A stretch of DNA of 40,950 nt from Microcaldota archaeon (GCA_014874295.1 JACWAL010000014.1:1-40950), one strand, 5' to 3'. Positions 8,571 through 18,702 are shown, counted from the stretch's first letter. Numbers and translations: made by a program. Notes: a model not told the origin generated them from the sequence alone.

Positions 8571-8645
8571 TGAGCCTGGCGGGATTTGAACCCGCAACCA
8601 CCTGGTCCGAAGCCAGGCGCGCTATCCAAGTTGCGCCACAGGCCC
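8571..8645 (-). tRNA. tRNA-Arg (TCG), intronless
   Basis: Reverse strand GGGCCTGTGGCGCAACTTGGATAGCGCGCCTGGCTTCGGACCAGGTGGTTGCGGGTTCAAATCCCGCCAGGCTCA; anticodon loop CTTCGGA. Confidence 0.92.
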
Positions 8646-8691
8646 ACGCTATGCATTTGCATTGCAGGATAGGAATAAAAGGGCTGCAGAC

Positions 8692-9411
8692 TCACTCGGC
8701 GGCAGATCCCGTGAATCCCTGGAGTCGCGATTGCTTTATGTTCGCAGCCGTCTTCCAGTACTTCCTCACATATTGGCCGAGCTCTGCGTTCCTGTGGTTC
8801 ACCTTTATTGCCTCTATGGTCTTTGGATCTGAAGGATAGCCGGATCCGAGGTTTATGTTGAGGAGCCTGCTCAACCTGTCTATCTCGTGGTCCCGGTGTA
8901 TCTTCGCGATTATACTTGCCGCCGACACTACAGGGTACTTCGAATCCGCCTTATGCTCGGCTATTATCTTGATCGGCTTGCTCTCTGTTTTCTTCCTGAC
9001 CTTTATTCCAGGTATGAAAGTTGGGCTGTACGACAGCGCGTTTATGCGCACGCCGAACTTCTCCGCAACCACATCTGGAGAGTCTATGTAGAATGCGCTA
9101 ACACCCTCCATCTCGTCGAGGAGCATCGCGAAGTGCTTCGCCTCGATCGTGTTTATTGATACGTGCGACTTCATGGCCTCGTTGATCTCGCTGGCGGATA
9201 TGGCGCTGAACCTGACGTCCTCTGCGATGTCCATTATCGAGCCGTAGAGCTCCTCTCTCCTCCTCTTCGGGAGCATCTTGGAGTCCCTTACCCCGAGCTC
9301 CGGCAGCTTGTGCATCAGGCTCTTCTTTACGGAAACGACTGCGACGACGAGTGGACCCACGAAGGCCCCCCTGCCGGCCTCGTCACCGCCGCAGATTATC
9401 ATTCGAAGCAC
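8692..9411 (-). CDS. rnhB: Ribonuclease HII
   Basis: ICGGDEAGRGAFVGPLVVA, VRDSKMLPKRRREELY, YPVVSAASIIAKIHRD, GSGYPSDPKT. Confidence 0.95.
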   Translation of the reverse strand: MLRMIICGGDEAGRGAFVGPLVVAVVSVKKSLMHKLPELGVRDSKMLPKRRREELYGSIMDIAEDVRFSAISASEINEAMKSHVSINTIEAKHFAMLLDEMEGVSAFYIDSPDVVAEKFGVRINALSYSPTFIPGIKVRKKTESKPIKIIAEHKADSKYPVVSAASIIAKIHRDHEIDRLSRLLNINLGSGYPSDPKTIEAIKVNHRNAELGQYVRKYWKTAANIKQSRLQGFTGSAAE

Positions 9412-9663
9412 TTACATGTTCTTGGTGTCGACCATTATGTAGTCGGCAACCGCTGTCACGGCAGAGAACGGAACCTTCAGCTCGCCTCCATCCCCTGATA
9501 GCTTCTTCGCGAGGGTGCTGTCCGAGCTCGGTTCTATTATCACGGAATTTATCTTGCCAGTGACCTGGCTTATCTCCACGTTCACGAGCCTTCCTATGTC
9601 ATATCCGCTCGTGCTCACTACTTTCTTCCCCATGAGTTCCCTGGCTATGATGAACTTTACCAT
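9412..9663 (-). CDS. PRC-barrel domain protein
   Basis: ARELMGKKVVSTSGYDIGRLVNVEISQVTGKINSVII...VPFSAVTAVADYIMVD. Confidence 0.85.
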   Translation of the reverse strand: MVKFIIARELMGKKVVSTSGYDIGRLVNVEISQVTGKINSVIIEPSSDSTLAKKLSGDGGELKVPFSAVTAVADYIMVDTKNM

Positions 9664-9743
9664 TTTCTCACCGTTTAGGCACGATTATGATTGCAAAGAT
9701 AAGTTAATTAATACTCTCTTTGAGCTTTATTTAGCGGATTAAT

Positions 9744-10091
9744 ATGCCAAAAAGCATACTGCTCATGGACAAGCAGGCCATGGTGATAGTCGCGCTGAAG
9801 GACCAGACCCAAAACTGGTATATATCCAGCCTCGCGAAGGCGACCGGCACGACGTACGTTCACGCCTGCAACTTCCTCGCTGAATGCGAGAAGCTCGGCA
9901 TAGTGCAGAGCGAGATGCACGGCAAGCTGAAGACGGTGAAGCTCACAGAGAAGGGCGCGCAGGTCGCAGACTATATCAGCGGTATCTACGCCGTTACGAA
10001 AGCACAGAACGGCACTGCCGCCCAAGCGAAGGAGCCAACGGCTAAGGATAACAAGCCGAAGCAGGAGGAGAAGAAGACTCAGACGACCTGA
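9744..10091 (+). CDS. Winged-helix DNA-binding protein
   Basis: WYISSLAKATGTTYVHACNFLAECEKLGIVQSEMHGKLKTVKLTEKGAQVADYI fits a MarR-like wHTH. Confidence 0.7.
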   Translation: MPKSILLMDKQAMVIVALKDQTQNWYISSLAKATGTTYVHACNFLAECEKLGIVQSEMHGKLKTVKLTEKGAQVADYISGIYAVTKAQNGTAAQAKEPTAKDNKPKQEEKKTQTT

Positions 10092-10510
10092 AGCGGCACG
10101 CGCTTCTTTATTGCGTTCATCACGTGACCGTAGTCCCTGTAGTGCGCGATTGCTGTTACTGTGAGGGTGTACTCACCCTTGTCCGCGTCGAGGCTGTTGC
10201 GCAGGTTGAAGGCGACGTTCTTCTCCAATCCAGGGACCATCTCACCTATCCTGGTCTCACGTTCCTTCGCTATTGCAGGCTCATCGAACCCTATCTTGTT
10301 CGGCAGCTCAACCACGAGCGACGTAAGCAGTACCTCGTTCGTCGCGTTCCTCAGCTTGACGTAAAGGGTAGTCGAGCTCTTCTTGCCCGAATAGAGCCTG
10401 TAAGGAATGAACTCCGTCGCTATCACGTACGGAGCCTTCTTCGTTATGTCCTTGCTCACGTCGCGCTTGCCGAAGATGTTGAAGAGAGCCAAATGAACAC
10501 TATGTGACAT
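10079..10510 (-). CDS. Hypothetical protein, probable beta-rich/Ig-like fold
   Basis: ORF; start chosen about 25 nt downstream of a TATA-like ctatatatct on the reverse strand. Confidence 0.5.
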   Translation of the reverse strand: MSHSVHLALFNIFGKRDVSKDITKKAPYVIATEFIPYRLYSGKKSSTTLYVKLRNATNEVLLTSLVVELPNKIGFDEPAIAKERETRIGEMVPGLEKNVAFNLRNSLDADKGEYTLTVTAIAHYRDYGHVMNAIKKRVPLQVV

Positions 10511-10600
10511 GAACGCAACAAAGATATATAGTTTTTGCATATCAATACGTTGTATCGGAGAACGCAGCTCGGGGCTGGTTGGGGTCCCGGCGGTTATGTA

Positions 10601-11032
10601 ATGCCTATAAAGCACAATTTGACCAGGTACGACGTGCTGAAGGACCAGGTGCGCAGGCTGCCCAGCAGCGGCGAGACTTCTTACACCGAGGCGGACAGGC
10701 TCCTCAAGGACATCGCCGTGATAGTGGCGTCATTCTCTTCGGGGCAGTCGTGGAGGACGCATAGGGAGCTCGTGCTCGCCGTGCCCAACTTCTCCTCCTC
10801 TGAGGTAAGGGAGGAATACCTAGAAGCAAAGTCGCAGAAATGGAAGAATATATCCTCGTTCGACATAGGCGAGGTCGCGCAGAAAAGCGTCTCGCAGTTC
10901 AAGTTCGGTCGCTGGCTCTACTACAATGTCGAGAGGGGCGAGCAGGACAGGCTCAAGAGGGCATGGTGTCGCCTCAACGAGATAACGAGCAGGGACGAGG
11001 ACATCGAGGAGATGATCAGCAGCCAAAAATGA
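10601..11032 (+). CDS. Hypothetical protein
   Basis: ORF with coding-like composition, MPIKHNLTRYDVLKDQVRRL...; the longer ORF-track start at 10535 is unlikely. Confidence 0.55.
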   Translation: MPIKHNLTRYDVLKDQVRRLPSSGETSYTEADRLLKDIAVIVASFSSGQSWRTHRELVLAVPNFSSSEVREEYLEAKSQKWKNISSFDIGEVAQKSVSQFKFGRWLYYNVERGEQDRLKRAWCRLNEITSRDEDIEEMISSQK

Positions 11033-11115
11033 GCTGCTATCCATTTTGGTGTATGTGGATACACAAGCACAACCAGAACTGCTTATATAGCTTCTTTTGT
11101 TTTTCTTAAAGGGGT

Positions 11116-13401
11116 GTGACAATGGCGACCAGGTTCGTAGTTAAGAGGAATGGTACCAAGGCGGAATTCGACGGCAAAAAGATAGCCATCGCGGTGGCGC
11201 GGGCGTTCAGCGACGTGTACCCATCGAAGATAGAGGATGCGATTTACAAGTCCGCCGAGATGATCGCGGAGAGCGTCGTCAAGAAGGTCGATGCCATGGG
11301 CAAGGACGAGGTCAGTATAGAGGACGTGCAGAATGCCGTCGAGAGCGCGCTGATGGAGTCCGACCAGAGGGTCGCGAAGGCTTATATACTCTACAGGAAC
11401 AAGCGTGCGGAGATACGCGCATTCAAGGCGTCGCTGGGCGTACAGGACGATGAGCTCAAGATGCCGATAAACTCTCTGACGGTGCTCGCGGCCAGGTACC
11501 TCAAGAAGGACGAGAATAACATGGTTATAGAGACGCCGAAGCGGCTCTTCACGAGGGTGGCAAATACGATCGCAGCCCCGGAGAGGAAGTACGGGAAGGG
11601 CGACGCAGAGGTAGCGGCCATATCTGAGGAGTTCTACAACGCCATGACGCGGTTCGAGTTCATGCCGAACTCGCCGACGCTGATGAACGCCGGCACGGAG
11701 CTCGGGCAGCTGAGCGCGTGCTTCGTCATACCTGTGGGGGACTCGATCGAGGAGATATTCGATGCGCTGAAATATACGGCCATGATACACAAGTCGGGGG
11801 GAGGTACGGGCTTCGCATTCTCGAGGCTAAGGCCATCGAACGACATAGTCAAGGGTAGTAGCGGCATATCCTCCGGGCCGATATCGTTCATGAAGATATT
11901 CGATGCGGCTACGGAGCAGATAAAACAGGGTGGCAAGAGGCGCGGCGCGAACATGGGCATACTCAGGATCGATCACCCGGACATACTCAACTTCATAATG
12001 TCAAAGGACACGGAGGGGGTGCTCAGGAATTTTAACATATCGGTCGCAATCACGGACGCGTTCATGAAGGCGCTCACAAACGATGGTGAGTATGAGCTCA
12101 TCAACCCGAGGAACAAACGGCCTGTGGGCAAGCTCAATGCAAGGGCGGTCTGGAACCTGATAATAACTATGGCATGGAAGACGGGGGATCCGGGCCTCGT
12201 CTTCATAGACAGGATGAACTCCACATATTCCAATCCTGTGCCAAGCAGGGGCCCGGTCGAATCAACTAACCCGTGTGGTGAGCAGCCGCTCTATCCGTTC
12301 GACTCGTGCAACCTCGGGTCGATCAACCTTGCAAGAATGGTCAAGCGTGACGATGGCCATTATGAGGTGGACTGGGAGAAGCTGGACAGGACGGTGAGGA
12401 CTGGCGTAAGGTTCCTCGACAACGTTATAGACGCCAACAGGTATCCAATACCGCAGATTGCCGAAATGACCAGGGCGATAAGAAGGATAGGCCTCGGCAT
12501 AATGGGGTGGGCTGACATGCTCATCAAGCTCGGCATAGTCTACAACAGCAACGAGGCGTTAGTGCTGGCGGAGAGGGTCATGGGATTCATAAATGAGAAG
12601 GCGAGGAAGATGAGCGAAGAGCTTGCCGCCGAGAGGGGGCCGTTCCCTGAGTTCAATAACAGCATATGGTTCAAGCTCGGGTACAAGCCGCTCAGGAACT
12701 CCACGACGACGACGATAGCGCCGACGGGCACGATTAGCATAATAACAGGAGGTGCGTCGCAGGGCATCGAACCCCTCTTCTCGGTTGCATACATGAGGAA
12801 CGTAAAGGAGAGCCTCGGCTCCAACCTCATAGAGGTCGACAACGAGTTCGAGCAACACGCGCTCGAGGACGGGTTCTACTCCGATGAACTCATGAAGAAG
12901 ATAGCCGGAAGGGTATCGATACAGGACGTTGAGGAGATACCACAGGAGGTGCGCAGGCTCTTCGTCACTGCATTCGATATATCCCCGGAGTGGCACGTCA
13001 AGATGCAAGCAGCCTTCCAGAAATACACCGACAACGCGGTCTCGAAGACCATAAACTTCCCGAACTACGCGACCCCGCGGGACATAGAGAACGCCTACAT
13101 GCTGGCGTACAAGCTCGGCTGCAAGGGTATAACGGTCTACAGGGATGGCAGCAAGAGTGTGCAGGTCCTGCAGGCAATCGACCAGGGCGCCAGCAGCGAG
13201 AAGCAGAGGGGACTGCACGAGTCGAAGCAGGAGCACACCAAGAAGCAGGAGGCCATGAAGATGGCCGCCGTTAGGGAGAGCGCAACCACCTACGTGCTCG
13301 CCCCCGCGAAGCAGAAGGCATGCCCGACATGCGGCAATGGTATGATGGCTGCGGAGGGCTGCTTCACCTGCCCGAAGTGTGGCTACAGTGAGTGCAGTTG
13401 A
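11116..13401 (+). CDS. nrdJ: Class II (adenosylcobalamin-dependent) ribonucleotide reductase with N-terminal ATP-cone
   Basis: FVVKRNGTKAEFDGKKI (ATP-cone), NSPTLMNAG, STNPCGEQPLYPFDSCNLGSINL, C-terminal zinc-ribbon CPTCGNGMMAAEGCFTCPKCGYSEC. Confidence 0.93.
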   Translation: MTMATRFVVKRNGTKAEFDGKKIAIAVARAFSDVYPSKIEDAIYKSAEMIAESVVKKVDAMGKDEVSIEDVQNAVESALMESDQRVAKAYILYRNKRAEIRAFKASLGVQDDELKMPINSLTVLAARYLKKDENNMVIETPKRLFTRVANTIAAPERKYGKGDAEVAAISEEFYNAMTRFEFMPNSPTLMNAGTELGQLSACFVIPVGDSIEEIFDALKYTAMIHKSGGGTGFAFSRLRPSNDIVKGSSGISSGPISFMKIFDAATEQIKQGGKRRGANMGILRIDHPDILNFIMSKDTEGVLRNFNISVAITDAFMKALTNDGEYELINPRNKRPVGKLNARAVWNLIITMAWKTGDPGLVFIDRMNSTYSNPVPSRGPVESTNPCGEQPLYPFDSCNLGSINLARMVKRDDGHYEVDWEKLDRTVRTGVRFLDNVIDANRYPIPQIAEMTRAIRRIGLGIMGWADMLIKLGIVYNSNEALVLAERVMGFINEKARKMSEELAAERGPFPEFNNSIWFKLGYKPLRNSTTTTIAPTGTISIITGGASQGIEPLFSVAYMRNVKESLGSNLIEVDNEFEQHALEDGFYSDELMKKIAGRVSIQDVEEIPQEVRRLFVTAFDISPEWHVKMQAAFQKYTDNAVSKTINFPNYATPRDIENAYMLAYKLGCKGITVYRDGSKSVQVLQAIDQGASSEKQRGLHESKQEHTKKQEAMKMAAVRESATTYVLAPAKQKACPTCGNGMMAAEGCFTCPKCGYSECS

Positions 13402-13405
13402 TTAG

Positions 13406-13927
13406 TTGGACATAGAGGCGCTCGTCAAGTCGAGGGTACGGGACGTGAAGGACTATCCCAAGCAGGGCATACTCTTCAGGGACATAACGCCGTTGCTGGC
13501 GGACGGCAGTGTCTTCTCCGCGGTCATAGACGCGCTTGCCGAGGAGATCCCGAAGGGGACGGATGTAGTCGTGGGAGTTGAGGCGCGAGGGTTCATAATC
13601 GGCGCGGCGCTTGCGCACAGGCTCGGCATAGGGTTCGTCCCGATAAGGAAGAGAGGCAAGCTCCCGTACAACACAGTCAGCATAGACTACGAGCTCGAAT
13701 ACGGAAGCGCATCTATAGAGGTACATGAAGACGCCTTCAGCGCACGAAAGGGCGCGGTGATAATCGACGATCTGCTCGCAACGGGTGGCACGGCTGCGGC
13801 CGCGAAGTCGCTTGTTAAAAGGCTCGGTGGCAATGTCCTTGCGTTCGCATCCGTCGTGGAGCTCGCAGACCTTAACGGAAGGGCCAAGCTCGAGGGCACG
13901 AGGATAATCTCGCTGGCGAAGTACTGA
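13406..13927 (+). CDS. apt: Adenine phosphoribosyltransferase (TTG start)
   Basis: VRDVKDYPKQGILFRDITPLLAD, VVGVEARGFIIGAALAHRLGIGFVPIRKRGKLP, AVIIDDLLATGGTAAAA. Confidence 0.93.
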   Translation: MDIEALVKSRVRDVKDYPKQGILFRDITPLLADGSVFSAVIDALAEEIPKGTDVVVGVEARGFIIGAALAHRLGIGFVPIRKRGKLPYNTVSIDYELEYGSASIEVHEDAFSARKGAVIIDDLLATGGTAAAAKSLVKRLGGNVLAFASVVELADLNGRAKLEGTRIISLAKY

Positions 13928-13930
13928 CCC

Positions 13931-14818
13931 TCACACGAAGATGAACGACGAGAGCAGATAGATAAGAAGCGCCAGGCCCATGGCGGCCAGGCTCATGTTC
14001 CTCGTCCTAAGCGAGACCCTCCTGCTCAGCTTCCGCGACGTTGCATAAGCGACCGACACGTAAACGAGCATGGCGTCGACGACGAGGATGGACACAAGGT
14101 AGAAGGTGTTGTACATGAACGGCTTTGAAAAGAAGAACAGCCATATGCTCAGCGCTATCGCCACCGCATAGAAGAACGCCGCGAGGTACGAGGCTGCCTT
14201 GACGCCTATATACGAGGGTATGCTGCGCACGCCCCTCATCTTCTTGTCGCCCTCGAAGTCGCGGATCGTGCCGTGCACCTCGCGGGCGAATCCGCTTGAG
14301 AGCACCGTAGCGGACAGCAGGAGTATCATGGGGCTTATGCTGCCAGAAACCGCGACGGCACCGAACAGGAAAGGTATCGCCATGGCTCCGGCTATGTAGG
14401 CATTGCCGACGGCGAGCAGCTCCTTGAGCCGGTAGCTGTAGAGCATAGCGAGGCCCGCGAATATGACTGCTATGAGCAGCGCGTAGAGGTTTATGAACGC
14501 ACTGGCAGTCACGCCTATTGCGAACGACGACACCGATATTGCCATCGCGGAGCGCATCGATACCACGCCAGAAACGAGCGGGCGGTCGCGCTTTCCGTTC
14601 GCCCTGTCAACATCAACATCAAAGTAGTCGTTTATCGCGAACGACCCCATGCTTATGAATATTGGAGTTATGAAGCTTGGCAGAAGGATGGCGAACGCGG
14701 GCACCGCGCCCTTCGAAAGGATCTCGCTCGCGAGCACGGCTATGACAAGCATCACGCTGTGTTCTATCCTAGTAAGCTTGAGGAACGCGACGAGCTTCGA
14801 CTGCCTGCGGCCACGCAT
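13931..14818 (-). CDS. UbiA-family prenyltransferase (DGGGP-synthase-like)
   Basis: SFAINDYFDVDVDRANGKRDRPLVSG and VHGTIRDFEGDKKMRGVRSIPSYIG; multiple TMs. Confidence 0.85.
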   Translation of the reverse strand: MRGRRQSKLVAFLKLTRIEHSVMLVIAVLASEILSKGAVPAFAILLPSFITPIFISMGSFAINDYFDVDVDRANGKRDRPLVSGVVSMRSAMAISVSSFAIGVTASAFINLYALLIAVIFAGLAMLYSYRLKELLAVGNAYIAGAMAIPFLFGAVAVSGSISPMILLLSATVLSSGFAREVHGTIRDFEGDKKMRGVRSIPSYIGVKAASYLAAFFYAVAIALSIWLFFFSKPFMYNTFYLVSILVVDAMLVYVSVAYATSRKLSRRVSLRTRNMSLAAMGLALLIYLLSSFIFV

Positions 14819-14868
14819 ATGAATCGTTTTATATGTTAAGCTGTAATTTAAAAAGGGTTTGAATCTGC

Positions 14869-15699
14869 ATGATAGAGCTCAGAAACCTCGCGAAGACTTA
14901 CAGGGATGGCACAAGGGCATTGAAGGGCATCTCCCTGGACATGGACAAGAAGGTCACTGTAGTGCTTGGGCAGAATGGCGCTGGCAAGACGACTATGCTG
15001 AGAATCCTATCAACGCAGCTCATGCCATCGTCGGGCAGCGCAAAGGTCCTCGGATACGATGTGGTAAGCGACGCGGCCAGGATCAGGGGCGGCATCGTGA
15101 GCATACCGCAGGAGGCAGCAGTGATAGACATTCTCACGCCGTACGAGCATCTCGAGATGTACCTGACCGCGATGCGGTTCCCAAGGGAGAGGATGGAGCA
15201 GAAGATACTTTCTGTTTTCAAGAAGCTGGGGCTGTATGACGTGCGCAACAAGGTTTCGGACAATCTCTCAGGCGGGATGAAGAGGAAGGTGTTCGTGTCG
15301 ATGGCGCTTGCTGCCAATGCAAGGCTAACATTCCTGGACGAGCCAACACTCGGTCTTGATCCTATGTCAAGGCTCGAGGTGTGGGCTGCGGTGAAGGGGC
15401 TGAGGGGGGATGTGGTGCTGACTACGCATTATCTTGATGAGGCGAGGCGGCTGGGTGATGAGATAGTGCTCATCGATTCTGGGAAGCTTTCAATGAAGGG
15501 CACGACGAAGGAGCTCCTCAAGCCGCTGAACGGCCTCGTGCGCATCGACGGACTAAATGCGGGTAGGTTGCACTTCAAGTTCGGCAGTATGGACATCTCG
15601 TATTTGAAGGCAAAGGATGCCGTGAGATACATCGACAGGGGCTATGAGGTCAGGCAGCCTGACCTGGAGGATCTTTTCGTGGTGAAGGGGATAAGATGA
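14869..15699 (+). CDS. ABC transporter ATP-binding protein
   Basis: Walker A GQNGAGKTTML, signature NLSGGMKRKV, Walker B LTFLDEPTLGLDP. Confidence 0.95.
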   Translation: MIELRNLAKTYRDGTRALKGISLDMDKKVTVVLGQNGAGKTTMLRILSTQLMPSSGSAKVLGYDVVSDAARIRGGIVSIPQEAAVIDILTPYEHLEMYLTAMRFPRERMEQKILSVFKKLGLYDVRNKVSDNLSGGMKRKVFVSMALAANARLTFLDEPTLGLDPMSRLEVWAAVKGLRGDVVLTTHYLDEARRLGDEIVLIDSGKLSMKGTTKELLKPLNGLVRIDGLNAGRLHFKFGSMDISYLKAKDAVRYIDRGYEVRQPDLEDLFVVKGIR

Positions 15700-16418
15700 A
15701 CCTGAAGTTCAGCTATGTGTTCGCGAAATTCTACGGGCTGCACGCAGCAAAGCGCGTGCCCGCCTACCTGGTTTCGACGATACTTCTGCCGCTGTCGCTG
15801 CTCTTCATATTCAGCGAGATTTCCCATGGCACGCTGCTGTACTTCGCCATAATAGGCGGCTTTGTGGAGCTGCTGGTGACAAATGGGCTGAACAACCTCA
15901 CAGACTCGGCATGGCTCAGGCTACGCAACCAATTCAAGGACCTGATGGTCGCGACCGGCCTTGGACCGATGTCGTACATGATCGGATTGGTGCTCAACGA
16001 ACTGTTCTTCACGTTGCCGGGCCTTGCCATCTACACCATGATAGGCATAGCCTTTTCGCTGTTCACAGTAGCGGGATTCTTGATCATGGTTGGAATACTG
16101 CTCCTGCTCTATGTGGCGGTGTCATGCGTGGCGTTTGCGCTGTCGTTCATCCCTTCCAGCCAGAGGGACATATGGGGCTACACGAGCATGATCGTGGTGG
16201 TGCTCACACTGTTGCCTCCTGTGTATTACCCATACACCTACCTTCCGCAGCAGGTGCTTTACCCGATGTTGGTCGTCCCAACGACCTCAGCATCGATACT
16301 GATACAGAGCGCGCTTGGCCTTTCACCGTTCTATGCACCTGCTCTTGTGGTGTTCACGGTAGAGGTCGCGCTGTGCGTGGCGGCAGCGGTGTTCCTGACA
16401 AGATGGAGAGAGAAATAA
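15696..16418 (+). CDS. ABC-2 type transporter permease
   Basis: Six TM-like segments; overlaps the ATPase gene by 4 nt. Confidence 0.85.
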   Translation: MNLKFSYVFAKFYGLHAAKRVPAYLVSTILLPLSLLFIFSEISHGTLLYFAIIGGFVELLVTNGLNNLTDSAWLRLRNQFKDLMVATGLGPMSYMIGLVLNELFFTLPGLAIYTMIGIAFSLFTVAGFLIMVGILLLLYVAVSCVAFALSFIPSSQRDIWGYTSMIVVVLTLLPPVYYPYTYLPQQVLYPMLVVPTTSASILIQSALGLSPFYAPALVVFTVEVALCVAAAVFLTRWREK

Positions 16419-16571
16419 AGGCGGGCCGGCAAACAGGATATTCTACATTGACAATCTGTCGATAAGGTAAGCAAGATAGGTGGGATTAGCGCCGTATAAA
16501 TCGCTATAATAATCTTTGCTGCGTTTCCTTCAAATGGGCCATACCGTGATCAAGGCCCTGACATTGGTTGA

Positions 16572-18425
16572 ATGAGGAAATCCCAGTCGGCTCTTGAGTT
16601 CCTTTCCGTATATGCTTGGGCATTCATCATCATAGGCGTGACGGTAGTAGTGACTTCTATCCTGTTCTTTTCGAACTCACCAGCAACATACCTGCCGTCC
16701 ACGTGCTACATATCGCCGAACCTCCCCTGCAGCGAATCGGTGCTATTCGGCAACTCGACTGGCGCGACATACACAGTCATATTCTCCAACAGGATAGGAA
16801 CCCCAATTTACCTACAGAGCGGCACCCTTAACGTCAGCATAAGTACTTCTGGAGGGACAGCTTCGGAGACATATATGATAGGCAACTGCACCCCACAGTT
16901 GCTACCGAATGGAGGACAGGCAATCTGCATCGCAACGGCCAACAGTATAGTCCTACAGGAGGGAGGGTCGACAGCGGCGCACTTCTCGCTCAGATATGAG
17001 ATTTGCAAGAGCGGCGCGCAGGACTCATGTGGTGGCTCTGTTTATAGGACAACGGGCATATCACAGCAGGTCACGAGCAGCGGCAAGAACGCGCAACTGC
17101 ACAAAATAACGCTCTACACAAGCACTGGTACTGGATACGTTGTGCTGGATGGCATAGCCCACCCTAGCAACACGATTCTGATAATGGCCTCTGCACAACA
17201 CATAGTTGACGTGCAGCCTCCATTAGGCTATGCATTCCAACACTGGACCAACAGCAGCATCGCAGTGGCCAATCCATACCAGCATAGCACCACAATAACC
17301 GTGACGGGCAATGGCATCCTGACGGCAATCCTGCAGACGACGACAAGCACTTCCTCTACCTCTACGTCTACAACCACAACGACATCCACCAGCATTACGA
17401 CAAGCACCTCGTCTACCTCTACGTCTACAACCACAACGACATCCACCAGCATTACGACAAGCACCTCGTCTACCTCTACGTCTACAACCACAACGACCTC
17501 GACCGTATCCACCGCATTGGGTTACATGTACTGCATGGGGGGTAACCTAAGCTCAGCCACATCGTATTATGCGCCGGTATCCGGCTCGGGAATAAACCCT
17601 TGGACAGCAACCACCAGCTACCCGTTTGCAATACAGATCAATGGATTTGCGTATTATAATGGATACATCTATTCTGTAGGGGGATACAATGGTGGCGCAT
17701 ATTCAAGCGCATACTACGCGCAACTCTCCAGCTCAGGGATTGGGAGCTGGAGCACGGGGACCTCTTACCCCGCAGGAACTTGGTACTTTGGCTGCGCAGC
17801 CTATAACGGGTATATATACTGCATAGGAGGAAGCAACACATCGGCGCAGTTTTCGCGGACGGACTACTATGCACCAATATCAAGCTCGGCTATGGGTCCG
17901 TGGAGTGCCACTACCTTGTACCCAGTAGGCACGAAGGAGACCACCTGCATTGCGTATAACGGTTACCTCTATTGTGTTGGAGGATACAACGCTAGCGTAG
18001 TGCCCTCCAGGCAAACATTCTATGCACCGGTATCAAGCAGTGGAATCAATGCTTGGACGCAGACCACACCATATCCAACTCCAATCGTTGCACCTGCGTG
18101 CGTGCAGTATGGCGGATACATTTACTGCGTCGGCGGCGGAAATGCGACCTCCGTGCAATCGGGCGGGGTCTACTTCGCGCAGCTCTCCAGCTCAGGGATT
18201 GGGGTGTGGACAAAACTGAGTTCATACGGTCAGCAGGTCGCCGGAGTCGCATGCGGAGCAGGTTCGGGATACATATACTGCGTAGGAGGGTACAATGGCA
18301 CCGTGAATTCGCGGGAGGTTTGGTACTCGACAATCTCCACCTCCAGCCCCTACATAGGAGGGTGGTCAAAGACGTCTTCGTATCCGTTAAATGGGGCTTT
18401 CGATGCCTGCACGCTGGGGCCGTAA
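16572..18425 (+). CDS. Class III signal-peptide surface protein with Thr/Ser-rich stalk and kelch-like repeats
   Basis: N-terminus MRKSQSALEFLSVYAWAFIIIGVTVVV; TTSTSSTSTSTTTTTSTSI repeats; recurring AYNGYIYCVGGYN...YYAPVSSSGI..W..TTSYP blades. Confidence 0.85.
   Translation: MRKSQSALEFLSVYAWAFIIIGVTVVVTSILFFSNSPATYLPSTCYISPNLPCSESVLFGNSTGATYTVIFSNRIGTPIYLQSGTLNVSISTSGGTASETYMIGNCTPQLLPNGGQAICIATANSIVLQEGGSTAAHFSLRYEICKSGAQDSCGGSVYRTTGISQQVTSSGKNAQLHKITLYTSTGTGYVVLDGIAHPSNTILIMASAQHIVDVQPPLGYAFQHWTNSSIAVANPYQHSTTITVTGNGILTAILQTTTSTSSTSTSTTTTTSTSITTSTSSTSTSTTTTTSTSITTSTSSTSTSTTTTTSTVSTALGYMYCMGGNLSSATSYYAPVSGSGINPWTATTSYPFAIQINGFAYYNGYIYSVGGYNGGAYSSAYYAQLSSSGIGSWSTGTSYPAGTWYFGCAAYNGYIYCIGGSNTSAQFSRTDYYAPISSSAMGPWSATTLYPVGTKETTCIAYNGYLYCVGGYNASVVPSRQTFYAPVSSSGINAWTQTTPYPTPIVAPACVQYGGYIYCVGGGNATSVQSGGVYFAQLSSSGIGVWTKLSSYGQQVAGVACGAGSGYIYCVGGYNGTVNSREVWYSTISTSSPYIGGWSKTSSYPLNGAFDACTLGP
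17340..17510 (+). repeat. Three tandem copies of a 57-nt repeat encoding a 19-aa Thr/Ser stalk unit
   Basis: acgacaagcacctcgtctacctctacgtctacaaccacaacgacatccaccagcatt at 17340, 17397 and 17454; nearly identical, third copy diverges at its end. Confidence 0.9.
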
Positions 18426-18702
18426 GCATATACTAACAATGTGCAAATGTTGCACGGTCCTCAGTGGAGCAGTTGAATTCCGCTCTTGAAGGGGTTTACA
18501 ACCTCACAGTGAACAGAATGAATGGAATTAAAAGAGTAACAGTCCACGCCTTCTCCTGTCTGATTGCATATTTTGTCGAACACTTCAGTGATAAAGTAGG
18601 GCGACAATGCACCATACGTTTCCATTTTGGAGATTGCCTCAAGATCCATCATGTAGTAGTAGTGATAAATAACTTCACGGCAAAGTGTTAGGGGTTACCC
18701 TT

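Noticed and set aside
8507-8839. 110-aa plus-strand ORF containing AGFEPATTWSEARRAIQVAPQ
   Set aside because: This is the translated antisense of tRNA-Arg, plus part of the antisense of rnhB; a common spurious ORF.
11083-11790. 235-aa minus-strand ORF
   Set aside because: Antisense to the ribonucleotide reductase gene; Arg/His/Leu-rich composition typical of shadow ORFs.
12559-13236. 225-aa minus-strand ORF
   Set aside because: Shadow ORF inside nrdJ.
17340-17510. Regular repeats considered as a CRISPR array
   Set aside because: Repeats are head-to-tail with no spacers, in frame within a long ORF, and encode Thr/Ser units.
18461-18691. Opposing small ORFs between the kelch protein and polB
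   Set aside because: Short, mutually antisense and with no motifs; more likely intergenic.
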